A stretch of DNA of 64,000 nt, taken from contig MTEI01000002.1 of the NCBI GenBank assembly GCA_002083775.1, positions 496,001-560,000 on the forward strand, given 5' to 3'. A program made the position numbers and the translations under genes. Within the stretch, counting starts at the first letter, position 1. Each line of letters starts with the position of its first letter. The notes beneath the pieces are model-generated. The model saw nothing but the letters and a program-made list of their open reading frames with translations, did no database searches and was not told where the DNA came from. This document shows, one piece after another, positions 9,039 through 17,983 of this stretch. The DNA comes from Rhodoferax ferrireducens. GTDB taxonomy: Bacteria; Pseudomonadota; Gammaproteobacteria; Burkholderiales; Burkholderiaceae_C.

Positions 9039-10057
9039 ACAACGCCGCGTCCCCGTCAGCCGCGCCAACATCCACCGCGTTGGCCCCGTGGATTGCCGCG
9101 CAGGCACAGAGCCTGCTGGCGCAGCGTGGCCACGCCTGGCTGCTGGCCGGGCCGTCTGGCCTGGGCCAGTACGCGCTGGCATTGGCGCTGGCGCGTGCCT
9201 GGCTGTGTGACCGGCCCACGGCGGCAGGCGCCTGCGGCGTCTGCGCCAGTTGCCACGCCATCGATGTGCACACCCATGCCGACCTGTGTGTGCTGATGCC
9301 GGAGACCGTGCTGCTGGACCTGGGCTGGCCGCTCAGTGAAAAAGCCCAGTCTGAAATCGATGGCAAGAAGCGCAAGCCCAGCAAAGAGATTCGCGTCGAA
9401 GCCATGCGCGATACGGTGGAGTTTGCACAGCGCACCAGCGCCCGTGGCCGTGGCAAGGCAGTGCTGGTGTTTCCGGCTGAGCGCATGAATGTGTTCACCG
9501 CCAACGCGCTGCTCAAAACCCTGGAGGAGCCTGCCGGAGACGTGAAATTTGCCCTAGCCACCGATGCCGCCCACCTGCTGCTGCCCACCATTCGCAGCCG
9601 CTGCTTGGGCCACACCATGCTCTGGCCCGATCAACCCAGCGCGCTGCACTGGCTGCAGGCGCAAGGCCTGCCTGCCGCCCAGGCCCGTGTGCTGCTGCGC
9701 GCATCGGGCGGCCGCCCGGCAGACGCGCTGATGATGGCGCCGGTGAGCGAACGCTGGAGCCTCTTGCCCAAGGCGGTGCAGCGCGGCGATGTCAGCGTGT
9801 TCAAGGACTGGACCCCGGCGCAAACGGTGGACGCGCTGCACAAAATCTGTCACGACCTGCTGGCCGTGCGCGCTGGTGCACCGCCGCGCTTTTTTGAGCC
9901 CGCCGATCTGCCCAAAGGTGGCTCCTGGGCGAGCCTCTCAGCCTGGGGCAAGTCGCTGGGCGAGACCCGCCGCACGGTGGAACACCCTTTCAATGCCGGC
10001 CTGATGCAGGAAGCGCTGGTCAGCCAGGCGCAATTGGCTCTAAACTTGAAGGCATGA
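9035..10057 (+). CDS. holB: DNA polymerase III subunit delta'
   Basis: A clamp-loader subunit of 340 residues. The degenerate nucleotide site ([13 protein letters not shown] instead of a true P-loop) is typical of delta'. A zinc module is formed by cysteines in [18 protein letters not shown]. The sensor region [17 protein letters not shown] and the SRC motif in TIRSRC are conserved. It overlaps tmk at its start and the PilZ gene at its end, both by ATGA, in the widespread tmk-holB-pilZ-tatD order. Confidence 0.95.
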   Translation: MNNAASPSAAPTSTALAPWIAAQAQSLLAQRGHAWLLAGPSGLGQYALALALARAWLCDRPTAAGACGVCASCHAIDVHTHADLCVLMPETVLLDLGWPLSEKAQSEIDGKKRKPSKEIRVEAMRDTVEFAQRTSARGRGKAVLVFPAERMNVFTANALLKTLEEPAGDVKFALATDAAHLLLPTIRSRCLGHTMLWPDQPSALHWLQAQGLPAAQARVLLRASGGRPADALMMAPVSERWSLLPKAVQRGDVSVFKDWTPAQTVDALHKICHDLLAVRAGAPPRFFEPADLPKGGSWASLSAWGKSLGETRRTVEHPFNAGLMQEALVSQAQLALNLKA

Positions 10058-10422
10058 ACTCTATGCACGTCTCCCCGGGCACCCCGCGTCCCAGTGTGAT
10101 TCAACTGGCCATCAAGGAAAAGTCTGCCTTGTATGCGGCCTACATCCCGCTGTTTACCGAAGGCGGCATGTTCATCCCGACCAATCGCGACTACCAGCTG
10201 GGTGATTCGGTTTATGTGCTGATCTCCTTGCCAGATGAGCCGCAGCGCTACCCGATTGCCGGCAAAGTGGCTTGGGTGACGCCCGCCAAGGCGTCGCACA
10301 ACCGCGCGCAAGGTGTCGGCATCCGCTTCCCCAAAGACGACAATGCACGCGCGCTCAAGCTCAAGATCGAAGAGCTTCTGGGCGGGCAAATGGCGTCTGA
10401 CCGCCAGACCCAGACCATCTGA
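10054..10422 (+). CDS. pilZ: PilZ domain protein
   Basis: A 122-residue single PilZ domain of the type IV pilus assembly type. Residues FTEGGMFIPTNRDYQLGD and VAWVTPAKASHNRAQGVGIRF match this class. The c-di-GMP-binding RxxxR motif is not evident before the core (SVIQLAIKEKSALYAAY), as in Xanthomonas/Pseudomonas PilZ, which does not bind the nucleotide. The likely role is protein partnering in twitching motility. It is coupled to holB by ATGA. Confidence 0.92.
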   Translation: MNSMHVSPGTPRPSVIQLAIKEKSALYAAYIPLFTEGGMFIPTNRDYQLGDSVYVLISLPDEPQRYPIAGKVAWVTPAKASHNRAQGVGIRFPKDDNARALKLKIEELLGGQMASDRQTQTI

Positions 10423-10428
10423 ATCCCG

Positions 10429-10447
10429 CCGCCCGGCCGCAGGGCGG
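10429..10447. terminator. Short GC-rich hairpin between pilZ and tatD
   Basis: CCGCCC and GGGCGG pair perfectly around a seven-base loop, followed by TCTTCC. The weak T-run suggests partial termination or a stabilised 3' end rather than a hard stop. Confidence 0.35.
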
Positions 10448-10466
10448 TCTTCCATCTGACTGACGC

Positions 10467-11264
10467 ATGTTCACGGACTCCCATTGCCATTTGAATTTTC
10501 CGGAGCTGGTTACCAACCTGCCTGCCATTTTGCAAGCCATGTCGCAAGCCCGGGTGACCCGCGCGCTGTGCATTTGCACCACGCTGGAAGAATTTGACGG
10601 TGTGCACCAACTGGCCTTGCAGCACGACAATTTGTGGGCGACTGCAGGTGTTCATCCCGACAACGAAGGTGTGCGTGAACCTGTCCTGGCCGATTTGCTG
10701 ACATTGGGCGGCTTGCCACGGGTCGTGGGCATCGGTGAAACCGGTCTGGACTATTACCGGCTGAACGGCCGCAGTGTGGCCGACATGGCCTGGCAACGCG
10801 AGCGCTTTCGTGTGCACATTCGGGCTGCGCGCCAGTTGGGCAAACCGCTGGTGATACATACCCGCAGTGCATCGGAAGATACCCTGAACGTGTTGCGAGA
10901 GGAGGGTGAAGATGGCTCAACAGGCAGCGCTGGCGGCGTATTTCACTGCTTTACCGAAGATTGGAGCGTGGCCAAGGCGGCGCTGGATTTGGGGTTTTAC
11001 ATCTCGTTTTCGGGCATATTGACTTTCAAGAGTGCACAGATCCTGCGTGATGTGGCGGTGCAGGTCCCCATGGACCGGCTGCTGATCGAGACCGACAGCC
11101 CATACCTGGCACCCGTACCGTACCGTGGCAAAACCAACAATCCGTCTTATGTACCCTTGGTGGCGCAGAAGCTGGCGGAGCTGCGCGGTGTCGCAGTGGA
11201 GGAGATCGCCAGCGTGACCGGTCGCAACTTCGAGCGGCTCTTTGCCGGAGTCATATCTGCATGA
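10467..11264 (+). CDS. tatD: TatD family metal-dependent hydrolase
   Basis: An amidohydrolase-fold nuclease (TatD/YcfH group), 265 residues. DSHCHLNF at the N-terminus gives the first metal histidines, IGETGLDYYR the bridging glutamate, HTRSASEDTL and HCFTEDW further ligands, and ETDSPYLAP the final aspartate. It may act in DNA repair or 3'-end trimming; a role in Tat export is not supported by the family's biochemistry. It ends in an ATGA overlap with the ankyrin gene. Confidence 0.94.
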   Translation: MFTDSHCHLNFPELVTNLPAILQAMSQARVTRALCICTTLEEFDGVHQLALQHDNLWATAGVHPDNEGVREPVLADLLTLGGLPRVVGIGETGLDYYRLNGRSVADMAWQRERFRVHIRAARQLGKPLVIHTRSASEDTLNVLREEGEDGSTGSAGGVFHCFTEDWSVAKAALDLGFYISFSGILTFKSAQILRDVAVQVPMDRLLIETDSPYLAPVPYRGKTNNPSYVPLVAQKLAELRGVAVEEIASVTGRNFERLFAGVISA

Positions 11265-11941
11265 AAACACACTTTTCAAACCTCTTAAAATACTTTAAAC
11301 AAATTGTTTACTGCCTTGTTTTAGTTGGCTATTCATCCACTCAGGCGGGTTCTTACGATGATTTCTTTGCGGCCATCCAACAAGACGACGCTTCGGAGGT
11401 GACGAGCCTGCTGCAGCGGGGTTTTGATCCCAACACGGTTGGTCCGGCTGGCGTGCCAGCCCTGATTCTGGCCATCAAGTCCGAGGCGGCCAAGGTCATT
11501 GACGTGCTGGTCCGCTGGCCACACACCAAAGTCGAGGTGCGCAATGCGTCTGATGAGAGCCCGCTGATGCTGGCAGCGCTGGCCGGAGACGCCAGACTGT
11601 GCCGTATGCTGATCGAGAAGGATGCCGACGTCAACAAACCCGGTTGGGCGCCGCTGCATTACGCTGCCACCAAAGGGCATCTGGACGTGATGCGCATGCT
11701 GCTGGAAGAAAACGCCTACATCGATGCCGCTTCACCCAACGGCACCACGCCACTCATGATGGCCGCCCACTACGGCACACCGCAGGCCGTGAAGCTGCTG
11801 CTGGAAGCTGGTGCCGATCCGATGCTCCAGAACGACCTGGGCCTGAGCGCGCTGGACTTTGCCAACAAGGCCAACCGGGAGGACGCGGCCCAAATCATCG
11901 CCGCCTTTATCCGGGGCCGCCAGCCCAAGGGAAGCTGGTAA
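11261..11941 (+). CDS. Secreted ankyrin repeat protein
   Basis: 226 residues. A signal peptide (MKTHFSNLL, then a hydrophobic stretch through YCLVLVGYSSTQAG) precedes about five ankyrin repeats. The repeat pattern is clear in GWAPLHYAATKGHLDVMRML, NGTTPLMMAAHYGTPQAVKL and LGLSALDFANKANREDAAQI. Likely a periplasmic protein-protein interaction module. Its start overlaps tatD, and ankyrin proteins in this position after tatD are common in Comamonadaceae, so it probably belongs to the same operon. Partner unknown. Confidence 0.87.
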   Translation: MKTHFSNLLKYFKQIVYCLVLVGYSSTQAGSYDDFFAAIQQDDASEVTSLLQRGFDPNTVGPAGVPALILAIKSEAAKVIDVLVRWPHTKVEVRNASDESPLMLAALAGDARLCRMLIEKDADVNKPGWAPLHYAATKGHLDVMRMLLEENAYIDAASPNGTTPLMMAAHYGTPQAVKLLLEAGADPMLQNDLGLSALDFANKANREDAAQIIAAFIRGRQPKGSW

Positions 11942-12040
11942 AAACGGGCGTCAGCGTCGTGGAAAAACGGCCGAACCCGGGCAGGGTCGGGGCAAGGCCG
12001 GGGCATAATCTCTTCGCGCCAGCCTTCCGGAGAATCACGA

Positions 12041-15007
12041 ATGACACCCAAGAACACCAAACCAAAGTCAGAAGCCCCCTCAGAGTCTGTCGCGTTCAGC
12101 GGTATCTGGTCTGCCGGAATCCGGCTGATGGCCAAGCTGACCTTTGCCAACAAGGCCTTGTTGATCACCGCATGCTTTTTGCTGCCGATCGGTGTTTTGG
12201 CTTTTTTGTTTTTCGGCAACTCGATCTCAGAGCGTAACTTCACCGTGACAGAGACCAAGGGTGTGAGCTACCTGCGCACCCTGATGCCCCTGATGCAGGC
12301 CGCCCAAGACATGCGAGCCATTCAGGACCGGATCGGGGCGGGTGAGGCGATCGATCCTGGCGTCCTCGACAAAGCGCATGCGGCGCTGAAAACCCGTATG
12401 GACGCCATGACCCAGATTGACGCGGCCGTGGGTGTCAGTCTGGAAACAGGGCAGGGCTTCGAGGCCTTGCAAAAAGGGGTTCAGGCACAGTTGTCTACCA
12501 AGAGCGATGCGGTCTCCAGTGGTTCCGCACCCGGTGTGTCGGCGGCCTTGAAACTGGTCAACTTTGTCGGCAACAGTTCCAACTTGATCCTCGACCCTGA
12601 GGTGGCATCATTTCACCTGGCACGTGCCGTGGTTTTGGAGTCGGCCGAGCTGATCGTGGCCACGTCGCAAACCCGCCGCCTGGCCACCGAGCTGATTTCG
12701 CTGCGCGAAGAAAGCCGCTTGCTGCTGCTGGCTGATCGTCTTGCCCGGCTGAAAGTGGGGTCGGACCGGATAGCCGAAGCCTTTACCGAGGCCTATGACC
12801 ACGACGCGTCGCTCAAGACCACAGTGAACTCCGAAGCGGTGCTGAAAAGTCTCAAGGAGTTGATCAAAACCACCAATGACAACGTCATTCTGGAAAAGGA
12901 CACGCTGATTGCAGCGGACTATTACCAGGACGCTAGTGTCCGCCTGACCGAACTCTATGCGCTGGTCGATCGCACGCTCGGGGTCATCGATACGCTGTTG
13001 CAGGCGCGGCTGCAGCGCATTGAGCAGGCCCTGTTGTGGTCGGTGGTGGCAGTCGCACTGAGCTTGCTGGTGGCAGCCTACCTGTTCTATTGCTTCTTCC
13101 TGAATACGCACAGCGGTCTGTTGTCGATTCGCCAGCATCTTCAGGACATTGCCAAAGGCGACTTGCGCCGAGTACCGCAAGTGCCGGTTGGCAGTGATGA
13201 AACTGCGGATGTTTTGCAGTCGCTTGGCGATATGCATGCAGTTTTGTTGCGGTTTCAGTCCGAACAGCTCGAAATGGCGAAGCAGCAGGATGCGGGTGTG
13301 GTTGACCATGTGATTGCTGTGGCCCAGTTGCCTGGTGAGTACGGCGCCATGGCCCAAGCCATCAATGATTTGTCTGCATCGCAGAATAAATTGACCTTTG
13401 AACTGGTTGATTTACTGGAACAGTACGCGGTGGGCAGTTTTGGCCATGTGATGCCAGACCTGGTGGGTCAGAAACGGCGCATCACCGAGGTGGCCAACGC
13501 CGCGCGGGAAAAAATGCAGGCTGCCGCCGAGGCCGCCATTGCCAACCTGCGTGTCGTCAACGCGCTGGACAAGGCCAGCACCAATGTCATGATCACGGAT
13601 GTGCATCATGACATTCTGTTCATGAACGACGCCATCAAAGCCATGATGCAGCGCAATCAGCCCGAGCTCAGAAAAGCGCTTTCAGGGTTTGATGCCAACG
13701 TGCTGCTCGGCCAGAGTTTTGACGTATTTCGCCTCCATACCGGCTCACGGAGCCATTGGCTGGACAGCCTGCGGGGCACCGAGCGCACGCAGGTGCAGAT
13801 CGGGACCTTGCACTTTGCCCTGGCAGCCAGCCCGATTTTGGATGAGGCAGGCCAGCGCATCGGAACCGTGGTGGAATGGTATGACCGCACCATGGATGTG
13901 GCCATCGAAATCGAGCTGTCCAACGCCGTGCAGGCTTCGGCACAGGGTGACTTTTCGCAGCGCATTGCGTTGGATGGCAAGGTCGGCATTTATGCCACTC
14001 TGGCTGGCAGCATGAACGAGTTGATGCAAACCAGCGAGGTGGGATTGGGTGACGTGGCCAAAATGCTGGAAGCCCTGGCGCGTGGCGACTTGAACTTCCG
14101 GCTGGAGCGCAATTACCAGGGCCTGTTTGGCAAACTCAAGGACGCTGGCAACCAAACCGCCGAGCAATTGGGCACGGTGATTGGCGAAGTGCGTGAAGCC
14201 GCAGATGCCTTGAGCAATGCCGCCAACCAGGTCAGCGCAACAGCGCAGTCACTGTCACAAGCGGCCAGCCAGCAGGCGGCCAATGTGGAGCAGACCAGCG
14301 CGTCCATAGAACACATGAGCGCATCCATCACCCAGAATTCAGATAACGCGCGGATCACCGATGGCATGGCGACCAAGGCCACACGGGAAGCCTCTGACGG
14401 TGGTTCTGCGGTAACGCAAACCGTCCAGGCCATGAAACAGATTGCGGCCAAGATTGGCATCGTGGATGACATTGCCTACCAGACCAATCTGCTGGCGCTC
14501 AATGCCGCCATTGAGGCCGCACGCGCTGGTGAGCATGGACGCGGGTTTGCCGTGGTGGCAACCGAAGTGCGCAAACTCGCCGAGCGCAGTCAGGATGCAG
14601 CGCGGGAAATTGGTGAACTGGCGGCCCGCAGTGTCTCTACAGCAGAGCGGGCGGGCACCCTGCTGGATGAAATCGTCCCGTCCATCCGTAAAACCAGCGA
14701 GTTGGTTCAGGAAATCACCGCGGCAAGCAGCGAGCAAAGCGAGTCGGTGACCCGGATTGGTGCCGCCATGGGGCAACTGAACAAGGCAACGCAGCAAAAC
14801 GCTGCTGCCGCAGAGGAGTTGGCTGCAACGGCGGTTGAACTGTCTGGCCAAGCGGGCCAGTTACAACACTCGATTGCGTTTTTTGATGCAGGTGAGGGCG
14901 CTGCGTTCGCGCCAACCATGGGGCAGGCCAAGGAGGTTCAGTCTTCCAAGCTCAGCATGCCAGCCTTGCCGCGCCCCTCCAGACGTTTGAATTACGAACC
15001 CTATTGA
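12041..15007 (+). CDS. Methyl-accepting chemotaxis protein with PAS and multiple HAMP segments
   Basis: A 988-residue inner-membrane receptor. Predicted order: short cytoplasmic tail; membrane helix 1 ([20 protein letters not shown], about 47-66); periplasmic helical sensor to about 325; membrane helix 2 ([20 protein letters not shown], about 331-352); HAMP to about 410. A PAS domain follows (about 505-625, [20 protein letters not shown]), then HAMP-like segments with [12 protein letters not shown]. The signalling hairpin, about 807-840, includes [20 protein letters not shown], with methylation helices either side. GGAG eight bases upstream supports the start. No che genes are nearby, so it presumably signals to a system elsewhere. 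Ligand unknown. The PAS sits after the membrane and could add redox or small-molecule sensing. Confidence 0.93.
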   Translation: MTPKNTKPKSEAPSESVAFSGIWSAGIRLMAKLTFANKALLITACFLLPIGVLAFLFFGNSISERNFTVTETKGVSYLRTLMPLMQAAQDMRAIQDRIGAGEAIDPGVLDKAHAALKTRMDAMTQIDAAVGVSLETGQGFEALQKGVQAQLSTKSDAVSSGSAPGVSAALKLVNFVGNSSNLILDPEVASFHLARAVVLESAELIVATSQTRRLATELISLREESRLLLLADRLARLKVGSDRIAEAFTEAYDHDASLKTTVNSEAVLKSLKELIKTTNDNVILEKDTLIAADYYQDASVRLTELYALVDRTLGVIDTLLQARLQRIEQALLWSVVAVALSLLVAAYLFYCFFLNTHSGLLSIRQHLQDIAKGDLRRVPQVPVGSDETADVLQSLGDMHAVLLRFQSEQLEMAKQQDAGVVDHVIAVAQLPGEYGAMAQAINDLSASQNKLTFELVDLLEQYAVGSFGHVMPDLVGQKRRITEVANAAREKMQAAAEAAIANLRVVNALDKASTNVMITDVHHDILFMNDAIKAMMQRNQPELRKALSGFDANVLLGQSFDVFRLHTGSRSHWLDSLRGTERTQVQIGTLHFALAASPILDEAGQRIGTVVEWYDRTMDVAIEIELSNAVQASAQGDFSQRIALDGKVGIYATLAGSMNELMQTSEVGLGDVAKMLEALARGDLNFRLERNYQGLFGKLKDAGNQTAEQLGTVIGEVREAADALSNAANQVSATAQSLSQAASQQAANVEQTSASIEHMSASITQNSDNARITDGMATKATREASDGGSAVTQTVQAMKQIAAKIGIVDDIAYQTNLLALNAAIEAARAGEHGRGFAVVATEVRKLAERSQDAAREIGELAARSVSTAERAGTLLDEIVPSIRKTSELVQEITAASSEQSESVTRIGAAMGQLNKATQQNAAAAEELAATAVELSGQAGQLQHSIAFFDAGEGAAFAPTMGQAKEVQSSKLSMPALPRPSRRLNYEPY

Positions 15008-15027
15008 GGGTGTGTGACCCGGGGGAT

Positions 15028-15057
15028 CCATACAGGGTCTCTGGTGACCCCGTATGG
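15028..15057. terminator. Long hairpin between convergent genes
   Basis: CCATACAGGGTC pairs with GACCCCGTATGG (one A/C mismatch) around the six-base loop TCTGGT. It sits 21 bases after the chemoreceptor stop and just past the end of the convergent binding-protein gene, so it could serve both directions, although neither side has a strong T-run. Confidence 0.55.
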
Positions 15058-15073
15058 CGATCACACAGAAACG

Positions 15074-15859
15074 TCAATTGGCCACGCTTGTTTTGTTGTC
15101 CAGGAATCCGTGGGTGCGGAAAATGGCTTGACCTTCTTCGCTGGCGGCCATCGCCATGAACTTGCGAGCGAGCTCGGGGTTCTTGCTGCTCTTCAACAGG
15201 TTCAGCAGCAGGGCTTGTGGCTTGGCCACTTTGGGACTCAGATCGATCACATCGAGCTTGGTGGATAGATCGCCAAAAAAGACGCTGGCTCGCCATGACA
15301 GGGTCAAATCGCCGTCGCCCTTTTTCATGGCATTCATCAGACTGCGTGAATCAGGTGCCAAGAACACGCTGGCTTTCACCACACTTGGGTAGATGCCCAT
15401 GCCATCCAGCACCGATTTGGTTTCCTGGCCGACGCTGCCAGATTCTGCATTGCCCAAAATGACCTTCAGATCCTTGCGCAGAAACTCCTGGGGATCGGAC
15501 TTGACCTGTTTGGGGTTGCCTTTTTGAACTACCATAGCGAGCTGGTTGTAGCCCACATTGACAAAATCGCCAAGCAAACCTTCCTTGAGGTGCTTGTCCC
15601 GATACGAGGGTTCGCCAGGCAAATACCAGTCACCGGTGCCTGTCTTCTTGGCGGACTGGTACAAATCCTCTGATCCACCTTGCGACACCAAAATCCGCAC
15701 ACCTTCGCGTTTGGCAAACAACTTGGTGATCTCGGTCATGGGCTTGACCATGGTGATGCCGCAATACAGCAACATCTCTGTGTCACTGCCTTGCGCTTGT
15801 GCTGGCGAAGTCAAGGTCAACATGGCTACCACACCCAGACCAACTATCTTTTTCAACAT
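15074..15859 (-). CDS. Periplasmic substrate-binding protein, ModA-like
   Basis: A 261-residue type 2 periplasmic binding protein. The signal peptide MLKKIVGLGVVAMLTLTSP ends at AQA. The mature part starts with LLYCGITMVKPMTEITKLF and contains LVSQGGSEDLYQSAKKTGTGD, which resembles the anion-binding loops of ModA/WtpA/TupA-like proteins. No permease or ATPase gene is next to it, so its transport partner or sensory role is unknown. AAAGG eight bases upstream supports the ATG. Neighbours are a chemoreceptor (convergent) and an adenylate cyclase (same strand, upstream); a sensory link is only a guess. Confidence 0.8.
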   Translation of the reverse strand: MLKKIVGLGVVAMLTLTSPAQAQGSDTEMLLYCGITMVKPMTEITKLFAKREGVRILVSQGGSEDLYQSAKKTGTGDWYLPGEPSYRDKHLKEGLLGDFVNVGYNQLAMVVQKGNPKQVKSDPQEFLRKDLKVILGNAESGSVGQETKSVLDGMGIYPSVVKASVFLAPDSRSLMNAMKKGDGDLTLSWRASVFFGDLSTKLDVIDLSPKVAKPQALLLNLLKSSKNPELARKFMAMAASEEGQAIFRTHGFLDNKTSVAN

Positions 15860-15900
15860 GGTAATTACCTTTCAGGATGGAACAAGTAGGGAATGGTAGA

Positions 15901-15929
15901 TCAAGCCGGGCTTGACTCAAGCACTTGAG
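15901..15929. promoter_or_regulatory. Two adjacent palindromes upstream of the binding-protein gene
   Basis: TCAAGCCGGGCTTGA (15901-15915) is a perfect inverted repeat around a central G, and CTCAAGCACTTGAG (15916-15929) is a second one directly beside it. They lie about 40 bases upstream of the binding-protein start and 110 bases past the cyclase stop, so they may be an operator or the cyclase's terminator. Confidence 0.4.
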
Positions 15930-16041
15930 CGGTGATTTTTGATACTCAGTGTTAACCGTCCCGGCGTTTTAATAATAACAGTAGATACGATGTATATTAT
16001 GTTAAGTTAAGGATCGGAAAGCGTTGGATCAAACAGCCGAT

Positions 16042-16956
16042 TTACGACACCGCAAAACCAACCACCGGCGCGCTGGGGTCGCTGAACGAAGTTCCTAATG
16101 AAATTTCGCCATGACCGTGCAGCACACACTCCTCACGCCGCAGCAACAGGTCTGAGCCAGTGCCAGCGAACCGCACCCAACAGCCATAGGAACTCAGGTC
16201 GACCAACACCACACTGCCGTTGCGCCAATCCAGCCGGGCATGCGTGCGTGACACGCGGGCATCGGTCACCACAAACTCTACCTGGTGCGTTCTACCGATG
16301 TGGATGGGAAGATCGAAGGCGTTAAACGACTGCTTTTGATCCAGCCAGGTCAACTCGATATGCGCACCCAGCACGTCTCTGCCGCCAAATCGGCTGGACT
16401 GATCAAAACCTGCAGGCACCGTCAACTGCTCGGAACCCTGGTTTTCTTGCCATTCCACCTGAAAAACCTTGCAAGACTCGGCACGGCCCCGGATGTGAAT
16501 CGGACCCAGCAGCCTGAAGCGCTCGTCAGGCAGGTCAAAACCATCGATGATGGCCTCGCTGTTGACCCATATTTGATGTGGGCCGGTGAGCTCGCTCAAT
16601 CGCGCCGCAATGTTGACGGCATCGCCATAACAATCGTCGGCGACCAGTTCAACGCCGCCGCGGGCCACGCCGATGCGCAGCGGCATGTAAGCCTTGGGTG
16701 GCATACGCCCCAGCAACTGCTGGTAAGAGCGCTGCAGATCCATCACCGCAAGCACCGCCTTGGTGCTGTCTTCAAAAATGATCAGAACGCCGTCACCAAG
16801 AAACTTGACCACCCGGCCGCCGTGGGCGCTGCAGCGTTGGGCGATCCACGCCGTTGCTTGCGTGACCAACTCGGTTGCCTTCGAGTTGCCCAGGGCCTCG
16901 AAGACACCCGTGCTCCCAAACAGATCGGCAAAAACGACGGTGGATTGAACACTCAT
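16042..16956 (-). CDS. Soluble class III adenylate cyclase with C-terminal FHA domain
   Basis: 304 residues with no signal or membrane segment. The N-terminal cyclase homology domain (about 1-170) has VVFADLFGST with the first metal aspartate, VVKFLGDGVLIIF with the lysine that selects adenine and the second aspartate, and CYGDAVNIAARLSEL with the transition-state Asn and Arg. It therefore looks active and ATP-specific. The C-terminal FHA domain (about 215-295) shows HIGRTHQVEFVVTD and VSRTHARLDW, the R/SxxH phosphothreonine-binding pattern. I choose the ATG at 16956 because the cyclase core begins immediately; an extension upstream has no family similarity. FHA linkage suggests control by a Ser/Thr kinase or by a phosphorylated partner. 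Confidence 0.9.
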   Translation of the reverse strand: MSVQSTVVFADLFGSTGVFEALGNSKATELVTQATAWIAQRCSAHGGRVVKFLGDGVLIIFEDSTKAVLAVMDLQRSYQQLLGRMPPKAYMPLRIGVARGGVELVADDCYGDAVNIAARLSELTGPHQIWVNSEAIIDGFDLPDERFRLLGPIHIRGRAESCKVFQVEWQENQGSEQLTVPAGFDQSSRFGGRDVLGAHIELTWLDQKQSFNAFDLPIHIGRTHQVEFVVTDARVSRTHARLDWRNGSVVLVDLSSYGCWVRFAGTGSDLLLRREECVLHGHGEISLGTSFSDPSAPVVGFAVS

Positions 16957-17011
16957 TCCCGATGAATTCCCATTGTTGTGGCGTGAGTTTAGGTCAACTA
17001 CCGCCAAGCCA

Positions 17012-17971
17012 TCAAACATGCCCCCAAACAAGGAGGGCGCCACGTGAATTAACACTCAAGTCGGTCCTGGCACCTACTGGCAACAGCACTTTGGTTTGAA
17101 CATGGCCATAAGGCAGGTTGGTCAGAACCGGTGCCTTGATGGCCTGGCGCAGCCACTGCCCCACGGTACCCATGTTGAAGCCACGGTCGTGTGGGGTGAG
17201 TTTGAAATCGGTGAACTGACCCAGCACCACGGCTTTTTGACGTTTGAACACACCGGCATACAACAACTGCGTCAGCATGCGCTCAACCCGATAAGGATGC
17301 TCGGCCACATCCTCCAGAAACAGGATGCCGCCCTTGATGTTGGGGAAATACGGCGTGCCTAGCAAGGTGGTCAACACGGTCAGGTTACCGCCCCATAACA
17401 CTGCATCTTGTATGTCAAAACTGCCTTCAGCCCTTATATCCTCAGGGTTAGTAGCTATATCTTTTGAAGTATTCGCTACAGACTTGCGTGCCTGACGCCA
17501 GCCCGCACCCTCGCCTTGCCCGCAGAGCATATCGTCAAAACACGCCTCCATGATCTCGTCAGGCGTGCCCTCCACACCAAAGCCTTCACCCAAGGCGGGT
17601 CCAGCCCAGGTGATGGCACCGGTTTTAGCCAGCAGGGCACTTTGAAACGCGGTGAAGTCGCTCATACCGACAAACTGCAGCCCCTTGTCGATGGCTTTGG
17701 CGATCTTCTTAAAGCGAATATCCGGCAGCAGACGGGTCAGGCCATACCCGCCGCGTGAGATCAACGCCACATCTGCGCCGCTGTCCGCCGCGCGGTGGAT
17801 GGCTGCCAACCGGGTGGCGTCATCACCGGCAAAACGCTGGTGGCTGGTCAGAGCGTCAACATCTACCTCTACCTCGTGCCCCAGGGTTTGCAGCCGCTTG
17901 ATGCCGCGCTTGAAAGCTACCTTGTCACGCACAGCGCCTGAAGGGGAGTAGATATAGATGTATTTCTTCAT
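17012..17971 (-). CDS. ldcA: Muramoyltetrapeptide (LD-)carboxypeptidase
   Basis: Peptidase family S66, which removes the terminal D-alanine from murein tetrapeptides during cell-wall recycling. 319 residues, cytosolic. The nucleophile serine is in VGMSDFT, the glutamate in GGILFLEDV and the histidine in NLPYGHVQTK. SRGGYGLTRLLPDI is the conserved N-terminal block. Residues about 168-184 (KDIATNPEDIRAEG region) are encoded by a copy of the dispersed repeat and have no counterpart I know in the family; they fall in the loop between the two lobes, ahead of VLWGGNLTVL. Confidence 0.92.
   Translation of the reverse strand: MKKYIYIYSPSGAVRDKVAFKRGIKRLQTLGHEVEVDVDALTSHQRFAGDDATRLAAIHRAADSGADVALISRGGYGLTRLLPDIRFKKIAKAIDKGLQFVGMSDFTAFQSALLAKTGAITWAGPALGEGFGVEGTPDEIMEACFDDMLCGQGEGAGWRQARKSVANTSKDIATNPEDIRAEGSFDIQDAVLWGGNLTVLTTLLGTPYFPNIKGGILFLEDVAEHPYRVERMLTQLLYAGVFKRQKAVVLGQFTDFKLTPHDRGFNMGTVGQWLRQAIKAPVLTNLPYGHVQTKVLLPVGARTDLSVNSRGALLVWGHV
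17421..17470. repeat. Dispersed hairpin repeat, copy inside ldcA
   Basis: CTTCAGCCCTTATATCC then TCAGGGTTAGTAGCTATATC matches the consensus closely, including the AGTAGCTATAT box. The reading frame of ldcA continues through it, giving an in-frame insertion of roughly 17 residues. Confidence 0.85.
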
Positions 17972-17983
17972 GAATTGGGTGAT

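Noticed and set aside
15074-15859. Phosphate-binding PstS or thiosulfate/sulfate-binding protein
   Set aside because: The motif around LVSQGGSEDLYQSA fits the ModA-like group better, and no pst, cys or mod genes adjoin; the ligand is therefore left open.
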